Below are positions 34,101 through 41,643 of a DNA stretch of 64,000 bases, piece after piece; positions within the stretch are counted from its first letter, which is position 1, and each line of letters begins with the position of its first letter. The stretch is from contig CAVOHR010000002.1 of NCBI GenBank assembly GCA_963695835.1, positions 62,001 to 126,000 on the forward strand, written 5' to 3'. The notes under the pieces are model-generated. The model ran no database searches. It worked only from the letters and a program-made list of their open reading frames with translations, and had not been told where the DNA came from. This DNA comes from VRUE01 sp963695835. GTDB lineage: Bacteria > Actinomycetota > Thermoleophilia > Solirubrobacterales > 70-9. Made by a program: the position numbers and the translations under genes.

Positions 34101-37031
34101 ACTGAGGCCGAGCTCGAAGACGACGAGTCCCCGCGCCGCAAGAAGCGCCGCCGCCGCTTCGAGGGCGAGGACACCGAAGGGACCAGGGGCGACATCGGTG
34201 GTGAGATCCAGCGGGTCGTCAAGCGCGGGGTCGACGACGATGCCGCCGAGCGGCAGCGGTTCGCCGCTGCCGATGCGCGCACCGGGGACGCGGTGCCATG
34301 CGGAGCGTGCGTGTACTGCCGAGCGGGCCAAGAGGGCCGTTGCCGCGAGAAGATGTTCGTCGCCGGCCACGGGAAGTCGGTCGACGCACTCGCCGGCTGG
34401 ATGCGGGAGACGCGCGAGCAGCTCGACGACGCCAGGATCGAGCTGAGGTCGGAGGAGGGGATCGTCGAGGGCGCTTGGTACGAGGTGACCGCCTACGGCG
34501 GAGTCGACGAGCGACACGCCTGCATCGTCAGATGCCAGGGGATGACCGAGATCGACGACGAGGATCTCGGGGGCCATGACCAGCTCGCCGCGGGGCAGAC
34601 CGTCGAGGTCGAGGTCGGAGAGAGCGACGCGACCCATTCCGGCCAAGTCCGGGTCTTCTACCGAGTCGACGGCGGTGGGCGATGTGTGATCGCCGAGGCC
34701 GGCAAGGGGGCGCAGGAACGCCACGGGGCGATCGGGATGTCGTTGGACCGCTCCGCGTTCGGACTCCTGGAGAGCCTCGAGCCGGGGGCCCGGTTGGTTG
34801 CGACCGCGGTTCCGGCCGGGGCAAAGGGGCAAATGACGATCACGCTGCTCGACACGCTTCGTGCTCACCTGAAAAAAGCGGAGGGGACGCCGGCCGGGCC
34901 GATGCTGCCCCCGACGCGCGGCAAGGGCCGCCACCAGCTCTGGTCGATCGGCAAAGTGATCACGGCCGAGGACGATCGCGGCAAGACCCAGATCGAGCTC
35001 GCCTGCCTGGACAAGGCGAGCGGCGTCCGGCATTTTTTCGAGCTGGGCGCCGGCCAGCTCAAGCTGCCCGCTGAGGGCGAGGCGGGCTCGGAGGAGAAGC
35101 CGGTGCTCGCCGAGGGCGACCCCGTGCGCCTCCGCCTAACGCAGAACAACGTGCCTCTGGCAGTGGGCGGTGTCGGCCTCGAGATGCTGGCGGAGGTTCT
35201 GAAGCAGGCGGATCGGCAGCTGGGATTCAAGGGCTCCGACGAGACGCAGGCGCTGCTGCGCGAGCTGAGTCGACGCGGGCGCAGCGGTGGCGACGGGGGG
35301 GACGACGAGGCTCGCGCAGAGGAGGAGAATGCCCTGACGGCGGGCCCCGACGACTACATCCTCCCCCGCGCTGACACCCCGGTCCACCGCTCGATCGCGG
35401 AGATGCTCGCCGGGCTCGACGAGGCTCCGTCCTGGCAGCGCGACGTGTGGGCCTTCTGGGCGCGCAGCCATCACCTGCGGCCGGCCGAGAGCGCCCTCGC
35501 CGACGGCTTCACCGAGGTCGATGTCAGCATTCAGGCCGTCCAGCGCTCTGACGAAACTCCGCTTGAGCGCCGTCGCAAGCGCTTTGAGCAGTTTGTCGCC
35601 GAGCACGAGCTGGGCGCTCGCCTGACCGGGACTGTCAAGAAGATCGCCGACAAAGAGGTCTACGTCGAGCTGGGGCCCGGCCTCGAGGTCAAGATCCCGC
35701 CGGGGGAGTTGCGCTGGGGGGATCGAACGGCGAACCCGGCCGATCACGTCGGCGTCGGCGAGGAGCTCGAACTGGCCCTCACCGCCGTCAAGGCCGACGA
35801 GCTCCAGATGATCGGTTCTGCACGCGCGCTCGTCCCCGACCCGGCACCCCCGTTCATCGAGGCGCAAACCGTCGGCGATACGGTCGCTGCGACCGTCAAG
35901 AGCCTGCCGAAGAGCGGCAACGTCTGGGTGGAGCTGATTCCGGGCCTCGAGCTGCAGGTGTCCAAGCGCGAGATCAGCTGGGACTCGGACTTGACGGCAT
36001 CCGACTTTCTCGAGGTTGGGCAGGAGGTCACCCTGAAGGTGCTCACGGCGAACTTCGAGAAGCGGACGATGACGCTGTCGCTGCGGGCGCTGCAGTCATC
36101 CCCGTTCGAGCGCTTCGTCGCCGAGAACCGCACCGGGTCGCACCTGACGGGGACCGTCGCCAAGCTGGTCGCGAACGGACGCCTGGCGATCCTGGATCTC
36201 GAGGCGGGGGTTGAGGGACGCCTGCCGATCTCCGAGGCGAGCTTCACTCGTCTCGAGAGCCTCGAGCAGGTCGTATCCGTAGGGGAGAAGGTCGAGGTCG
36301 AGGTCGTCAGCATCGACGCCGAGAAGCAACGAGTATCGGTGTCCGCGAAGAGGTGCTTGGACGACCCCTGGTCGGAGGTTCTCGCGGCTCCCCCGATCGG
36401 ACAGACGGTGGTCGGGCAGGTCACGAACCTGATCCCCGCCTTTGTCTTCCTCGATCTAGGCCGCGGCCTCTCCGGCGCGATCCATGTGCGCAACCTGACC
36501 TCCCGGCATATCCAGCATCCGAGTGAAGTGGTCAGTGAAGGGCAGCTGATCGAGGCCCGCGTGCTGTCCCTCGATACGCAGCGCAAACGTCTTGAGCTGG
36601 CCTATGTTGGCCCGGCCACGGCCCGCTCGCTACCTGCACCCGAACGGATCGGCAACAGATCGAGATCGCGGTCGAGGAAAAAGCGCGACCCCAGCTTCAT
36701 CGCCGATACCTCGCGGAGCACCGAGCAGGTCGCCCCACCCGTCCCCGCTCGGCCGAGAAGGCCGGCTCGAAGCGCGACCCAGCCGAGCGCGCGGAAGGTC
36801 AGGACGCCATCGGCGGCCGCCCCCAGGCGCGTGGCGCCTGCTCCATCACGGATCATTGAAGTCGAAGGAGATTCGGTGCAGGATGCGGTCGCGTGTGGCC
36901 TCAAGCAGCTCGGCCTCTCCGACCCGAGCCGAGTACATGTGGAAGTGCTTCAAGAGTCTGTCAAGGGCTTCTTCGGTCGCCTGAAGCACCCCGCCCGCGT
37001 GCGTCTGAGGACCCGCACGGGAGTCTCGTGA
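31167..37031 (+). CDS. Giant DEAH-box (HrpA-like) helicase with four S1 domains and a C-terminal Jag-N domain
   Basis: The 1,954-aa protein has a DEAH/RHA helicase core: Walker A KAGTGTGKST near residue 165-172, DEAH at 282-285 in VIVDEAHERSTNIDF, SAT at 314-316, motif V STNLAETSLTVEGV near 527, and motif VI RQRWGRVGRKAPG near 575. An N-terminal CxxC and Cys/His pair (residues 21-24, 79) and a later CGACVYCRAG cluster (about 1044) may bind zinc. Four S1 RNA-binding units follow (about 1485-1545, 1571-1640, 1658-1725, 1746-1812; for example LTGTVKKIADKEVYVELGPG). A basic linker leads to a Jag-N-like domain (1895-1950) ending ESVKGFFGRLKHPARVRLR. ATG 31167 has GAGGGG seven bases upstream. All parts predict RNA or RNP binding. 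HrpA is normally about 1,300 aa; this fusion is unfamiliar to me. Confidence 0.88.
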   Translation: MGDEIAPPRRGHSHTSMRVAVCKDCQREIEALERAIAEADPPQAKKLRKELRGKSDSFAYTENDAMRKLDRGGSRSDRCVRHRREHGKQTEGMAVAYVDLATVGEVADRDNPTGPLGGLGPLPAAHEPNSARQNLSDFEFGMNDQDIVEILELLRDHQVLVLKAGTGTGKSTFGPYRLMDPPTEEECEERGISVPPRGIYQLTTAGPIVVTEPRVAAATGVATFVGTKLSGTGVGPGYPVGYQVSGDRNHDDGCQLVFVTDGTMINWLREGRLSRIGTVIVDEAHERSTNIDFIMGYLCRDLAKYPHLRVIITSATFDTDFYQEYFGGSDVVAVKEVPAVKSVGYGMPLFPGLDTPTDREKAFFSESGWDAELWPVVDEPVDEQRFIHTHWPTRLAPPLNKHEVENTDLVAEGGDVGYEEDLHETTAKLLPLRFDGHVPVEDWQDKMPDVLADFVIGLAKALDEGEVFGDILGFLPTGKTIGYACEKIEAALGNRADVFALLSSLSDKKKDEALSARKKGAKRKIVISTNLAETSLTVEGVRFVVDSGLIAQSEWDPELATGGIPTKPHSQAGIRQRWGRVGRKAPGWVFPLYTKEQFAGRDKDTPPGSARENLEALIMTARLGGIDDVKAFPWPAAFEPTGAPLDVAAQEARKTFLLELDRADLALRGGGAVDDDGHPTAFGREVSRFSGFGSTASAVSILYADRLACVPEVATILALLEDARLVGQNGLLVDDYGWPAEWRLEAARRHRGLATLAEDDAHLVLLICAAWERADEEAPPWQDSDRRRAWARRWWVSNEVLLAAIQRRQEALAVLSPAMKEEVKRFVEPALLDRARGVIGRTMGAMAYQRDGDGSYVPLGSQGEAALTHELERDTLTGRDHPLVIALRRRDGEDQRFISNLVAVARADAENEATGVRDAMNLLLEFKRSAPPDPCQNGALALMKRYPVGSRLRVGADADDAGRVGAVFETIEPSERPPTEAELEDDESPRRKKRRRRFEGEDTEGTRGDIGGEIQRVVKRGVDDDAAERQRFAAADARTGDAVPCGACVYCRAGQEGRCREKMFVAGHGKSVDALAGWMRETREQLDDARIELRSEEGIVEGAWYEVTAYGGVDERHACIVRCQGMTEIDDEDLGGHDQLAAGQTVEVEVGESDATHSGQVRVFYRVDGGGRCVIAEAGKGAQERHGAIGMSLDRSAFGLLESLEPGARLVATAVPAGAKGQMTITLLDTLRAHLKKAEGTPAGPMLPPTRGKGRHQLWSIGKVITAEDDRGKTQIELACLDKASGVRHFFELGAGQLKLPAEGEAGSEEKPVLAEGDPVRLRLTQNNVPLAVGGVGLEMLAEVLKQADRQLGFKGSDETQALLRELSRRGRSGGDGGDDEARAEEENALTAGPDDYILPRADTPVHRSIAEMLAGLDEAPSWQRDVWAFWARSHHLRPAESALADGFTEVDVSIQAVQRSDETPLERRRKRFEQFVAEHELGARLTGTVKKIADKEVYVELGPGLEVKIPPGELRWGDRTANPADHVGVGEELELALTAVKADELQMIGSARALVPDPAPPFIEAQTVGDTVAATVKSLPKSGNVWVELIPGLELQVSKREISWDSDLTASDFLEVGQEVTLKVLTANFEKRTMTLSLRALQSSPFERFVAENRTGSHLTGTVAKLVANGRLAILDLEAGVEGRLPISEASFTRLESLEQVVSVGEKVEVEVVSIDAEKQRVSVSAKRCLDDPWSEVLAAPPIGQTVVGQVTNLIPAFVFLDLGRGLSGAIHVRNLTSRHIQHPSEVVSEGQLIEARVLSLDTQRKRLELAYVGPATARSLPAPERIGNRSRSRSRKKRDPSFIADTSRSTEQVAPPVPARPRRPARSATQPSARKVRTPSAAAPRRVAPAPSRIIEVEGDSVQDAVACGLKQLGLSDPSRVHVEVLQESVKGFFGRLKHPARVRLRTRTGVS

Positions 37032-37206
37032 GTATCCCCAGGGGCTATGCGAGGGAGAAATGCCGAAGCAGCGAAGACGGGTCTCCGTAACGCCTCTTAT
37101 CGGGCGCTGAGTCAGTCGGCCGAATCGGGGTTTGGCGTGGTGATATCGCTGGTCGGCACCGAGGGGCTCATTCGGCCATCCTTTCTCGATGACCTAGACT
37201 GGAGTC

Positions 37207-37560
37207 GTGAATTGGCGGGAGTCCGTGGCGGCCGAAGTCCTTGAGATCGTCGAATTGACTGCGAAGGAAAGGAAAACTATCAGCTACTCCGAGTTGGTTG
37301 GCAGGGTTCGAACGGAGCCGCCACCTGAGCGAAGCTCTGAGGCACTCGCTGAGATTCTTGACGATATCTCGACTGCGAGTGACGCAGCGGGAAGGGGCAT
37401 GCTCTCGGCTGTGGTCGTCCATAAGGACGATGGACTGCCGGGGTCTGGCTTCTTTGACCTGGCGCGGAGGCTCGACCGCGATGTTTCGGATAGAGCTGTG
37501 TTTCACATTACCGAGCTCAGCCGGGTCCACGAGGCGTTCGACGGCCAACGGCCTATTTGA
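37207..37560 (+). CDS. Small conserved-looking protein of unknown function
   Basis: The 117-aa protein starts at GTG 37207 with MNWRESVAAEVLEIVELTAK. A predicted winged-helix-like start (ERKTISYSELVGRVRTEP) is followed by the motif MLSAVVVHKDDGLPGSGFFD, which I associate with a recurrent but unnamed accessory-region family. It follows the helicase gene by 175 bp on the same strand and may or may not be cotranscribed. Confidence 0.55.
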   Translation: MNWRESVAAEVLEIVELTAKERKTISYSELVGRVRTEPPPERSSEALAEILDDISTASDAAGRGMLSAVVVHKDDGLPGSGFFDLARRLDRDVSDRAVFHITELSRVHEAFDGQRPI

Positions 37561-37674
37561 CAAGGGCTGGGACTAACCGGACGGCATTTGAACCAAGCTG
37601 TCATACGGCGCTTGCACGAAGCGTCCCGCTGACGTAGCCGTCAGTCGTGCGCTTACATCTGGAGGCGAGCCGTG

Positions 37675-38109
37675 TTAGGCGTCGGGCATTTCTTCGATTT
37701 CCTTCGCCACCGCTGGATGCGCTTCGTCGGCTCGCGCCAGCAGGGCGTCAGCCCGCCGGCCGTGGAGGAGCGCGAACGCTGCCCAGGCAACCGCGACGGC
37801 AACGGCAGCCATGAGCAGAGCAGCGAGAAACCGGCCTCCGCCGGTCTCGCTCGGGTGCCCACTGATTTGCAGTGCGTAGCCGACGGCCTGCAAGACGAAC
37901 CCCGCCGTCAAATACGCGACCCCGAACTCGCCGAGTACCCGGTTCCGGCAGCGGTCCTTGAGGACACCGATTCCGGAGCCGTACATAGTGTTCAGCATGG
38001 CGAGTTCTCGGGGCGTCAACAACAAGCCTTTGGCGAGTAGGACGCCGCCGGTTATGTCGAGAGCCAGTCCAACAAAGAAAAGGTCGCTCAGGGTTAGGTA
38101 GTCAGCCAC
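37675..38109 (-). CDS. Small membrane protein of unknown function
   Basis: 144 aa, start GTG 38109. Hydrophobic segments are near residues 8-28 (LFFVGLALDITGGVLLAKGL), 63-80 (GVAYLTAGFVLQAVGYAL) and 92-113 (FLAALLMAAVAVAVAWAAFA), with a cytosolic-type charged C-terminus. No family recognised. It is an isolated gene on the minus strand. Confidence 0.55.
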   Translation of the reverse strand: MADYLTLSDLFFVGLALDITGGVLLAKGLLLTPRELAMLNTMYGSGIGVLKDRCRNRVLGEFGVAYLTAGFVLQAVGYALQISGHPSETGGGRFLAALLMAAVAVAVAWAAFALLHGRRADALLARADEAHPAVAKEIEEMPDA

Positions 38110-38130
38110 CGCCCAGCGAGGCTAGGGACC

Positions 38131-38265
38131 GCACCGGCGGCGATCTATCCGGAGCTGATCGCCGAGGCGATCGCGGCCGAGATCGGCCGCGAGGTTGCCT
38201 ACCGCGACGTCGAGGTTGATGGTGCGGCGCGGGCGGCTAGACGCCTCGTCGAGCTGCTCGACTGA
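38131..38265 (+). pseudogene. C-terminal gene remnant
   Basis: A plus-strand frame ending in TGA at 38263-38265 reads AAIYPELIAEAIAAEIGREV, then ARAARRLVELLD. It has strong coding character like the C-terminal helices of a glycosyltransferase or dehydrogenase, but no start. It is probably a truncated gene. The remaining gene-free stretch 38266-38454 shows nothing else. Confidence 0.3.
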
Positions 38266-38454
38266 AGATTTGCCTAGCCCGTTCGTCAAGCGAAAGGCAC
38301 CGTTTGTGGCGCTTTCGCTGGGCGAAACTGCTCGGCGCGCAAACCAGCAGCTCGCTGCTCCGCCATAGACGTTGGCTGACTGAGCGCGCCAGCGCTCCCG
38401 TTCGACCCGCCGCGTCGTTTGACGGATGTTTACAGGGTCCGTCCACTCGCAGCT

Positions 38455-39663
38455 TCACCGCTCCGCCGGTGTGAACACGGAGCCATACGAGTTAGTCACG
38501 AACCAGACGGCGCCATTCGCGAGTTCGTCGAGCCAAAAGGCATCGACTGCACCACTGGCCGCTCCCAACAGCCCTCCAACGCCAGGCACGAACCCAAGCG
38601 CGGTCGTGACGACGAATCGTGCGGCCCGTCCCGATCGCGTTCCCAGCGCCGCTCCGATCTTCGTTGCCTTATCGCTGATCTCCGCGCCGATGTCATCGTC
38701 GCTGCGCTCGGGAGTCTCGCGCAGCCACCTACGGAAATCGTCGGTCTCTCGGCTCCGGCAGACCCGAAGGAACGTCGGTCCGTCCACATTGGAGGCGTCG
38801 TGGTTGATCGCAGGAAGACAGGCTATGTCGATCACTCGTTGAAAACTTCCCTCCATGATCTCGGGATCGACATCTTGAAGAAGCGACCGGTACTTTGCTG
38901 CGACAAGCGAGGTGTCGCGGTAGCTGAAGGAAACCATTCGACGAAACGCGGCCGCTTGGGCCAACCGGATATTGAGCGTAGTGAGGGCGGCCAGCGAACG
39001 CCACAGCAGATCGTCGACGAGACGCTCATCGAGGCCGTAGCGTCTGCCGATATCGGTTTCGAAAGTGACTTCGCCGGAGTCACACCACCATTCCAGGCGA
39101 AACGGCAGGGCAGCGTCTGCTCTGACATTCAAGTCATGACTGAGCACAGTGCGGACCACTCGTTCAAAAGTCTGAGAGGGGTGTCGGAGGTCCGACATTG
39201 ACGCGTCACAGGCGTCGGAATACAACGCGTAGGAGCCAAGTATTGGGTCCGCTCCGATCGGAGTCCTGACAGCGCCTTGGACAGCTTCTTCGAGCCGCGA
39301 CCACGCGCGCTCCGGAAGGTCCAAGTGCCCCCGCAATTCGTCCAACGCGCGAGTACGCCGACCACCGAAATCGCCCGATATGCTTATGACGAACTGCAGC
39401 GGCCCCTGCCACTCGCGGCGTCCTGGGCCGACCCACCAATCCTGAAAAGTCAGCGCTAGGCGACCCTCGGTCAACAGCTCGTGAACGAAGTCGACGCCCA
39501 TGGCGTCGACGAGGTCGGCGACGACCGCGAATCTTCCGTAGTCAACGGTAAAGCTCTCGAACAGCAGAAGACGTCGCAGAACAGCCCCGAGGTCACAGCC
39601 AACGACCTCACCGTTCACCCGTGCATACGGAGGTCCGGAGAGCAGGTGCTCCCGTAGCGCCAC
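38455..39663 (-). CDS. Unknown 402-aa protein with Gly-rich hydrophobic C-terminal hairpin
   Basis: The start is GTG 39663 (MALREHLLSGPPYARVNGEV). The N-terminal 330 aa are soluble, with no recognised motif. Near residues 345-375 a glycine-rich hydrophobic hairpin (FVVTTALGFVPGVGGLLGAA) interrupts an otherwise charged sequence; it resembles membrane-inserting segments. A soluble sensor with a membrane-active tail would fit an abortive-infection effector, but that is inference. Composition is lower in GC than the core genes, and the gene lies between two decayed sequences in the island. Confidence 0.55.
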   Translation of the reverse strand: MALREHLLSGPPYARVNGEVVGCDLGAVLRRLLLFESFTVDYGRFAVVADLVDAMGVDFVHELLTEGRLALTFQDWWVGPGRREWQGPLQFVISISGDFGGRRTRALDELRGHLDLPERAWSRLEEAVQGAVRTPIGADPILGSYALYSDACDASMSDLRHPSQTFERVVRTVLSHDLNVRADAALPFRLEWWCDSGEVTFETDIGRRYGLDERLVDDLLWRSLAALTTLNIRLAQAAAFRRMVSFSYRDTSLVAAKYRSLLQDVDPEIMEGSFQRVIDIACLPAINHDASNVDGPTFLRVCRSRETDDFRRWLRETPERSDDDIGAEISDKATKIGAALGTRSGRAARFVVTTALGFVPGVGGLLGAASGAVDAFWLDELANGAVWFVTNSYGSVFTPAER

Positions 39664-39718
39664 ACCTTGAGGATGGCGTTGACGGCTCTACATCCCTCCC
39701 CGGGTGGCCGCGCCGGGC

Positions 39719-39853
39719 CATCTGCGCCGCCAGTGGAACCAGGCGCTGTTCGAGCGACTGTTGGTCTGCGATCGACAAGATCGGTGAGGCCAAGATCGCC
39801 GAGCCGTTCGCCACGCTCGCCGATCCCGAACTGCCGAAGAGCCTGGGTGGCAA
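39719..39853 (+). pseudogene. Serine-recombinase C-terminal remnant
   Basis: Across two frames the plus strand reads HLRRQWNQALFERLLVCDRQ and then KIGEAKIAEPFATLADPELP, which fits the C-terminal helix and strand pattern of large serine recombinases (NQAxFERLxV ... EPFATL). A frame change separates the halves and nothing upstream is left. It lies 57 bp left of repeat copy R5. Confidence 0.4.
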
Positions 39854-39909
39854 AGCCTCCACCCGCACCGCCGTTTCTTCTGGCGGTGGTTCGAGTGAGG
39901 CATTCCAGT

Positions 39910-40059
39910 GGGGCGGGAAGGACTCGAACCTTCGACCGACGGATATGAGTCGCGCCGGAACCCGTCTATAGCGTTGAATCTGGCCCGATAGAGCGAATCA
40001 CGTCCAGGGAGTTCGGCTGAGTTCGGTGGAGTCGGGGACCAATTTCGGGACCAAGTTTT
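39910..40059 (-). repeat. tRNA-linked island repeat, copy R5
   Basis: Full 150-bp copy with the same layout: CAT-tRNA 3' half at 39910-39952 (one T missing from the anticodon loop) and arm to GGGACCAAGTTTT. The nucleotidyltransferase gene ends eight bases to its right, and the intact CAT tRNA lies 1.08 kb further right. The core differs from that intact tRNA in the T stem (GAAGG/CCTTC here, GCAGG/CCTGC there). Confidence 0.9.
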
Positions 40060-40066
40060 CGGCGAC

Positions 40067-40891
40067 CTATTTCGGCACCTTCCTGCCCTTGGCGCGTTCG
40101 CGCTGGGCGCGAGTACGTCGCCGGCGGTCAGCGATCTGCTCGACCATCTGTGGATAGCGTTTCTCGCGGAAACGCTCCGGCAGCCGGTTGTCAACGAGCA
40201 CCGCGTCGAAAGGATCGACATCGTGGTCGAATACGACTTGGCGGAATGCGCGGTCCTTTAGACACTTGCGATAGATCCGCTCGTTCAGTCGGAGGACCGC
40301 TCGGACACGTTCGGCTTCGGCAACGCCTTCGTCATTCAGAAGGAAGCGCGAGAACTCCTTGGCGCAAACGACGGACCGCCGGAGCTGATCCATCGCAATT
40401 CGCCCAGCCTGTCGGAGGTCGACCACGTTGTAGACGCGGCTCTCCATGCACCGCTCGGGGTGCATGACCCAGACCGGCAGGTCCGGTCCGCTCGGATTCG
40501 ACACGCTCAACCGCACCGCGCTGTCGCGGACGTCACGACCATCCAAACCGTAGGGAGCCACGAGGAAATCGATCTCGCGCGTCTGCCCATCGGAATCCTC
40601 GAACAAGACTATCCCGGTGCTTGGGGTGTGGTCGTCAATCGTCGGGATTCGCACTTCGCCGTTGAGCAGTTCGCCGGCTCTCCGGGCCGTTCTCGATGCA
40701 CCCTCGAAATCGATGTCCTTGCTCGTGAAAATCTCCCGCTCCGCTGAGCGCGGCTTCAACTCGAAGAACGCGGCCCAGAAAGCCACAGCCTGCCCTCCGA
40801 CCAGGACGATTCGTCGGTCTTCCGCCAACGGCGCCAGCTCCCGTAGGATGCGCCGCACCTCTTCCGGGCGAAGAGGCGGCTTCTGCAGCAT
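40067..40891 (-). CDS. Nucleotidyltransferase-fold protein, toxin-like (AbiEii/MNT type)
   Basis: The 274-aa protein has the nucleotidyltransferase signature RRIVLVGGQAVAFWAAFFEL (residues 27-46) followed by FTSKDIDFEG, the G-G and D-x-D arrangement of the DNA polymerase beta fold. A helical C-terminal half ends in a very basic tail (RRRRTRAQRERAKGRKVPK). Such proteins act as toxins of type IV-like systems or as minimal nucleotidyltransferases. A small gene precedes it by three bases. It sits between the intact tRNA and repeat copy R5, so it is the only cargo of that segment besides its partner. Confidence 0.68.
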   Translation of the reverse strand: MLQKPPLRPEEVRRILRELAPLAEDRRIVLVGGQAVAFWAAFFELKPRSAEREIFTSKDIDFEGASRTARRAGELLNGEVRIPTIDDHTPSTGIVLFEDSDGQTREIDFLVAPYGLDGRDVRDSAVRLSVSNPSGPDLPVWVMHPERCMESRVYNVVDLRQAGRIAMDQLRRSVVCAKEFSRFLLNDEGVAEAERVRAVLRLNERIYRKCLKDRAFRQVVFDHDVDPFDAVLVDNRLPERFREKRYPQMVEQIADRRRRTRAQRERAKGRKVPK

Positions 40892-40894
40892 CGA

Positions 40895-41086
40895 TCAGCC
40901 GAGGGAGCGCGAGGCAGCGAGTTCGATCCGGGCATCGGCCGCCAGCGGAGCAAAGACCTCGTTCTCGCGCTTCAGCTGCGCGACTGACTTGCCGCCACCG
41001 GAGATCGCGCGTTCGTCGGCAAGCCGAGAACGCTGCTTCTCGCTTGCTCGTGCTGGGGCCTGGGAGCTTGCTCCACGACGCTTCAT
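40895..41086 (-). CDS. Small partner protein upstream of the nucleotidyltransferase (antitoxin candidate)
   Basis: 63 aa from ATG 41086 (MKRRGASSQAPARASEKQRS), basic at the N-terminus, with a helical C-terminus (VAQLKRENEVFAPLAADARI) ending LAASRSLG. An upstream in-frame ATG at 41110 would overlap the region near the tRNA. It lies three bases before the nucleotidyltransferase, the layout of toxin-antitoxin pairs. No antitoxin family is recognised. Confidence 0.5.
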   Translation of the reverse strand: MKRRGASSQAPARASEKQRSRLADERAISGGGKSVAQLKRENEVFAPLAADARIELAASRSLG

Positions 41087-41137
41087 CCGGATGCAGATCG
41101 TAGCTTGCATCGACCACCAGTGGGTGGTCGATGCGAA

Positions 41138-41211
41138 TGGGGCGGGCAGGACTCGAACCTGCGCGCCACGGATTATGAGTCCGCTGCTCTGACCAACTGA
41201 GCTACCGCCCC
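41138..41211 (-). tRNA. tRNA with CAT anticodon (elongator Met or Ile2)
   Basis: The minus strand folds as a complete cloverleaf: acceptor GGGGCGG/CCGCCCC with discriminator A, D arm with AGCTCAGTTGGTCAGAGCAG, anticodon stem CGGA-CTCATAA-TCCG, and T arm GCAGG-TTCGAGT-CCTGC. CCA is not encoded. CAT may be elongator methionine or, after lysidine modification, Ile2; the sequence alone does not settle this. It marks the right end of the island. Confidence 0.92.
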
Positions 41212-41277
41212 TCGGGGCGAGCGTAGCGCGCTGCGGCGGGGATCGGGCGGTCGGGAATCGGCGGTCGTCATCTCCTG

Positions 41278-41643
41278 TCAGACGCTGAAGAGCTGGGCCA
41301 GGGAGCGGCCCACGTCCGGCGGCTCTTCCTTGCCCTCGGCGGCGGCGGCGGCGCCGTCGGAGATGGCCTTGGCGGCGTCGGCTATCTGGTGGGAGCGGCC
41401 GCCGCGGAGGACGCCGGTCTTCTTCGCTTCGGCGAGGTCGGATTCCATCAGGCCCGCCAGCTCGGCGAGCCGCTGCAGGCCGACCGCTCCGGCGGTGCCC
41501 TTGAGGGCGTGGGCCTCGACGCGCAGAGTCTCGAAGTCTTCGGTCTCGGTCGCCAGGCCGGCCGCGATCACGTCGCAGCGGCGTTTCGCCTCCTCGGCAA
41601 ACGACTTGCGCAGCTCCTCGTCAGGCGCGGTTTTCTCGCTCAT
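41278..41643 (-). CDS. Histidine phosphotransfer (HPt) domain protein
   Basis: The 121-aa protein is a single HPt four-helix bundle. The phosphorylated His is in VEAHALKGTAGAVGLQRLAE near residue 44. It would relay phosphate between a hybrid kinase and a response regulator, neither of which is nearby. Its ATG overlaps the stop of the upstream lipoprotein gene (ATGA at 41640-41643), so the two are coupled. Confidence 0.85.
   Translation of the reverse strand: MSEKTAPDEELRKSFAEEAKRRCDVIAAGLATETEDFETLRVEAHALKGTAGAVGLQRLAELAGLMESDLAEAKKTGVLRGGRSHQIADAAKAISDGAAAAAEGKEEPPDVGRSLAQLFSV

Noticed and set aside
31698..35033. A 1,111-codon open frame on the minus strand opposite the helicase gene
   Set aside because: It mirrors the plus-strand helicase, has no family motifs, and long antisense frames are expected at this GC content.
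3851..40059. The repeated units as a CRISPR array
   Set aside because: Copies are 150 bp, far apart (0.7 to 19 kb) and tRNA-derived; there are no short regular spacers and no cas genes.
3851..41137. A prophage
   Set aside because: No capsid, portal, terminase or tail genes are present; the content is defence, toxin-antitoxin and transposition genes.
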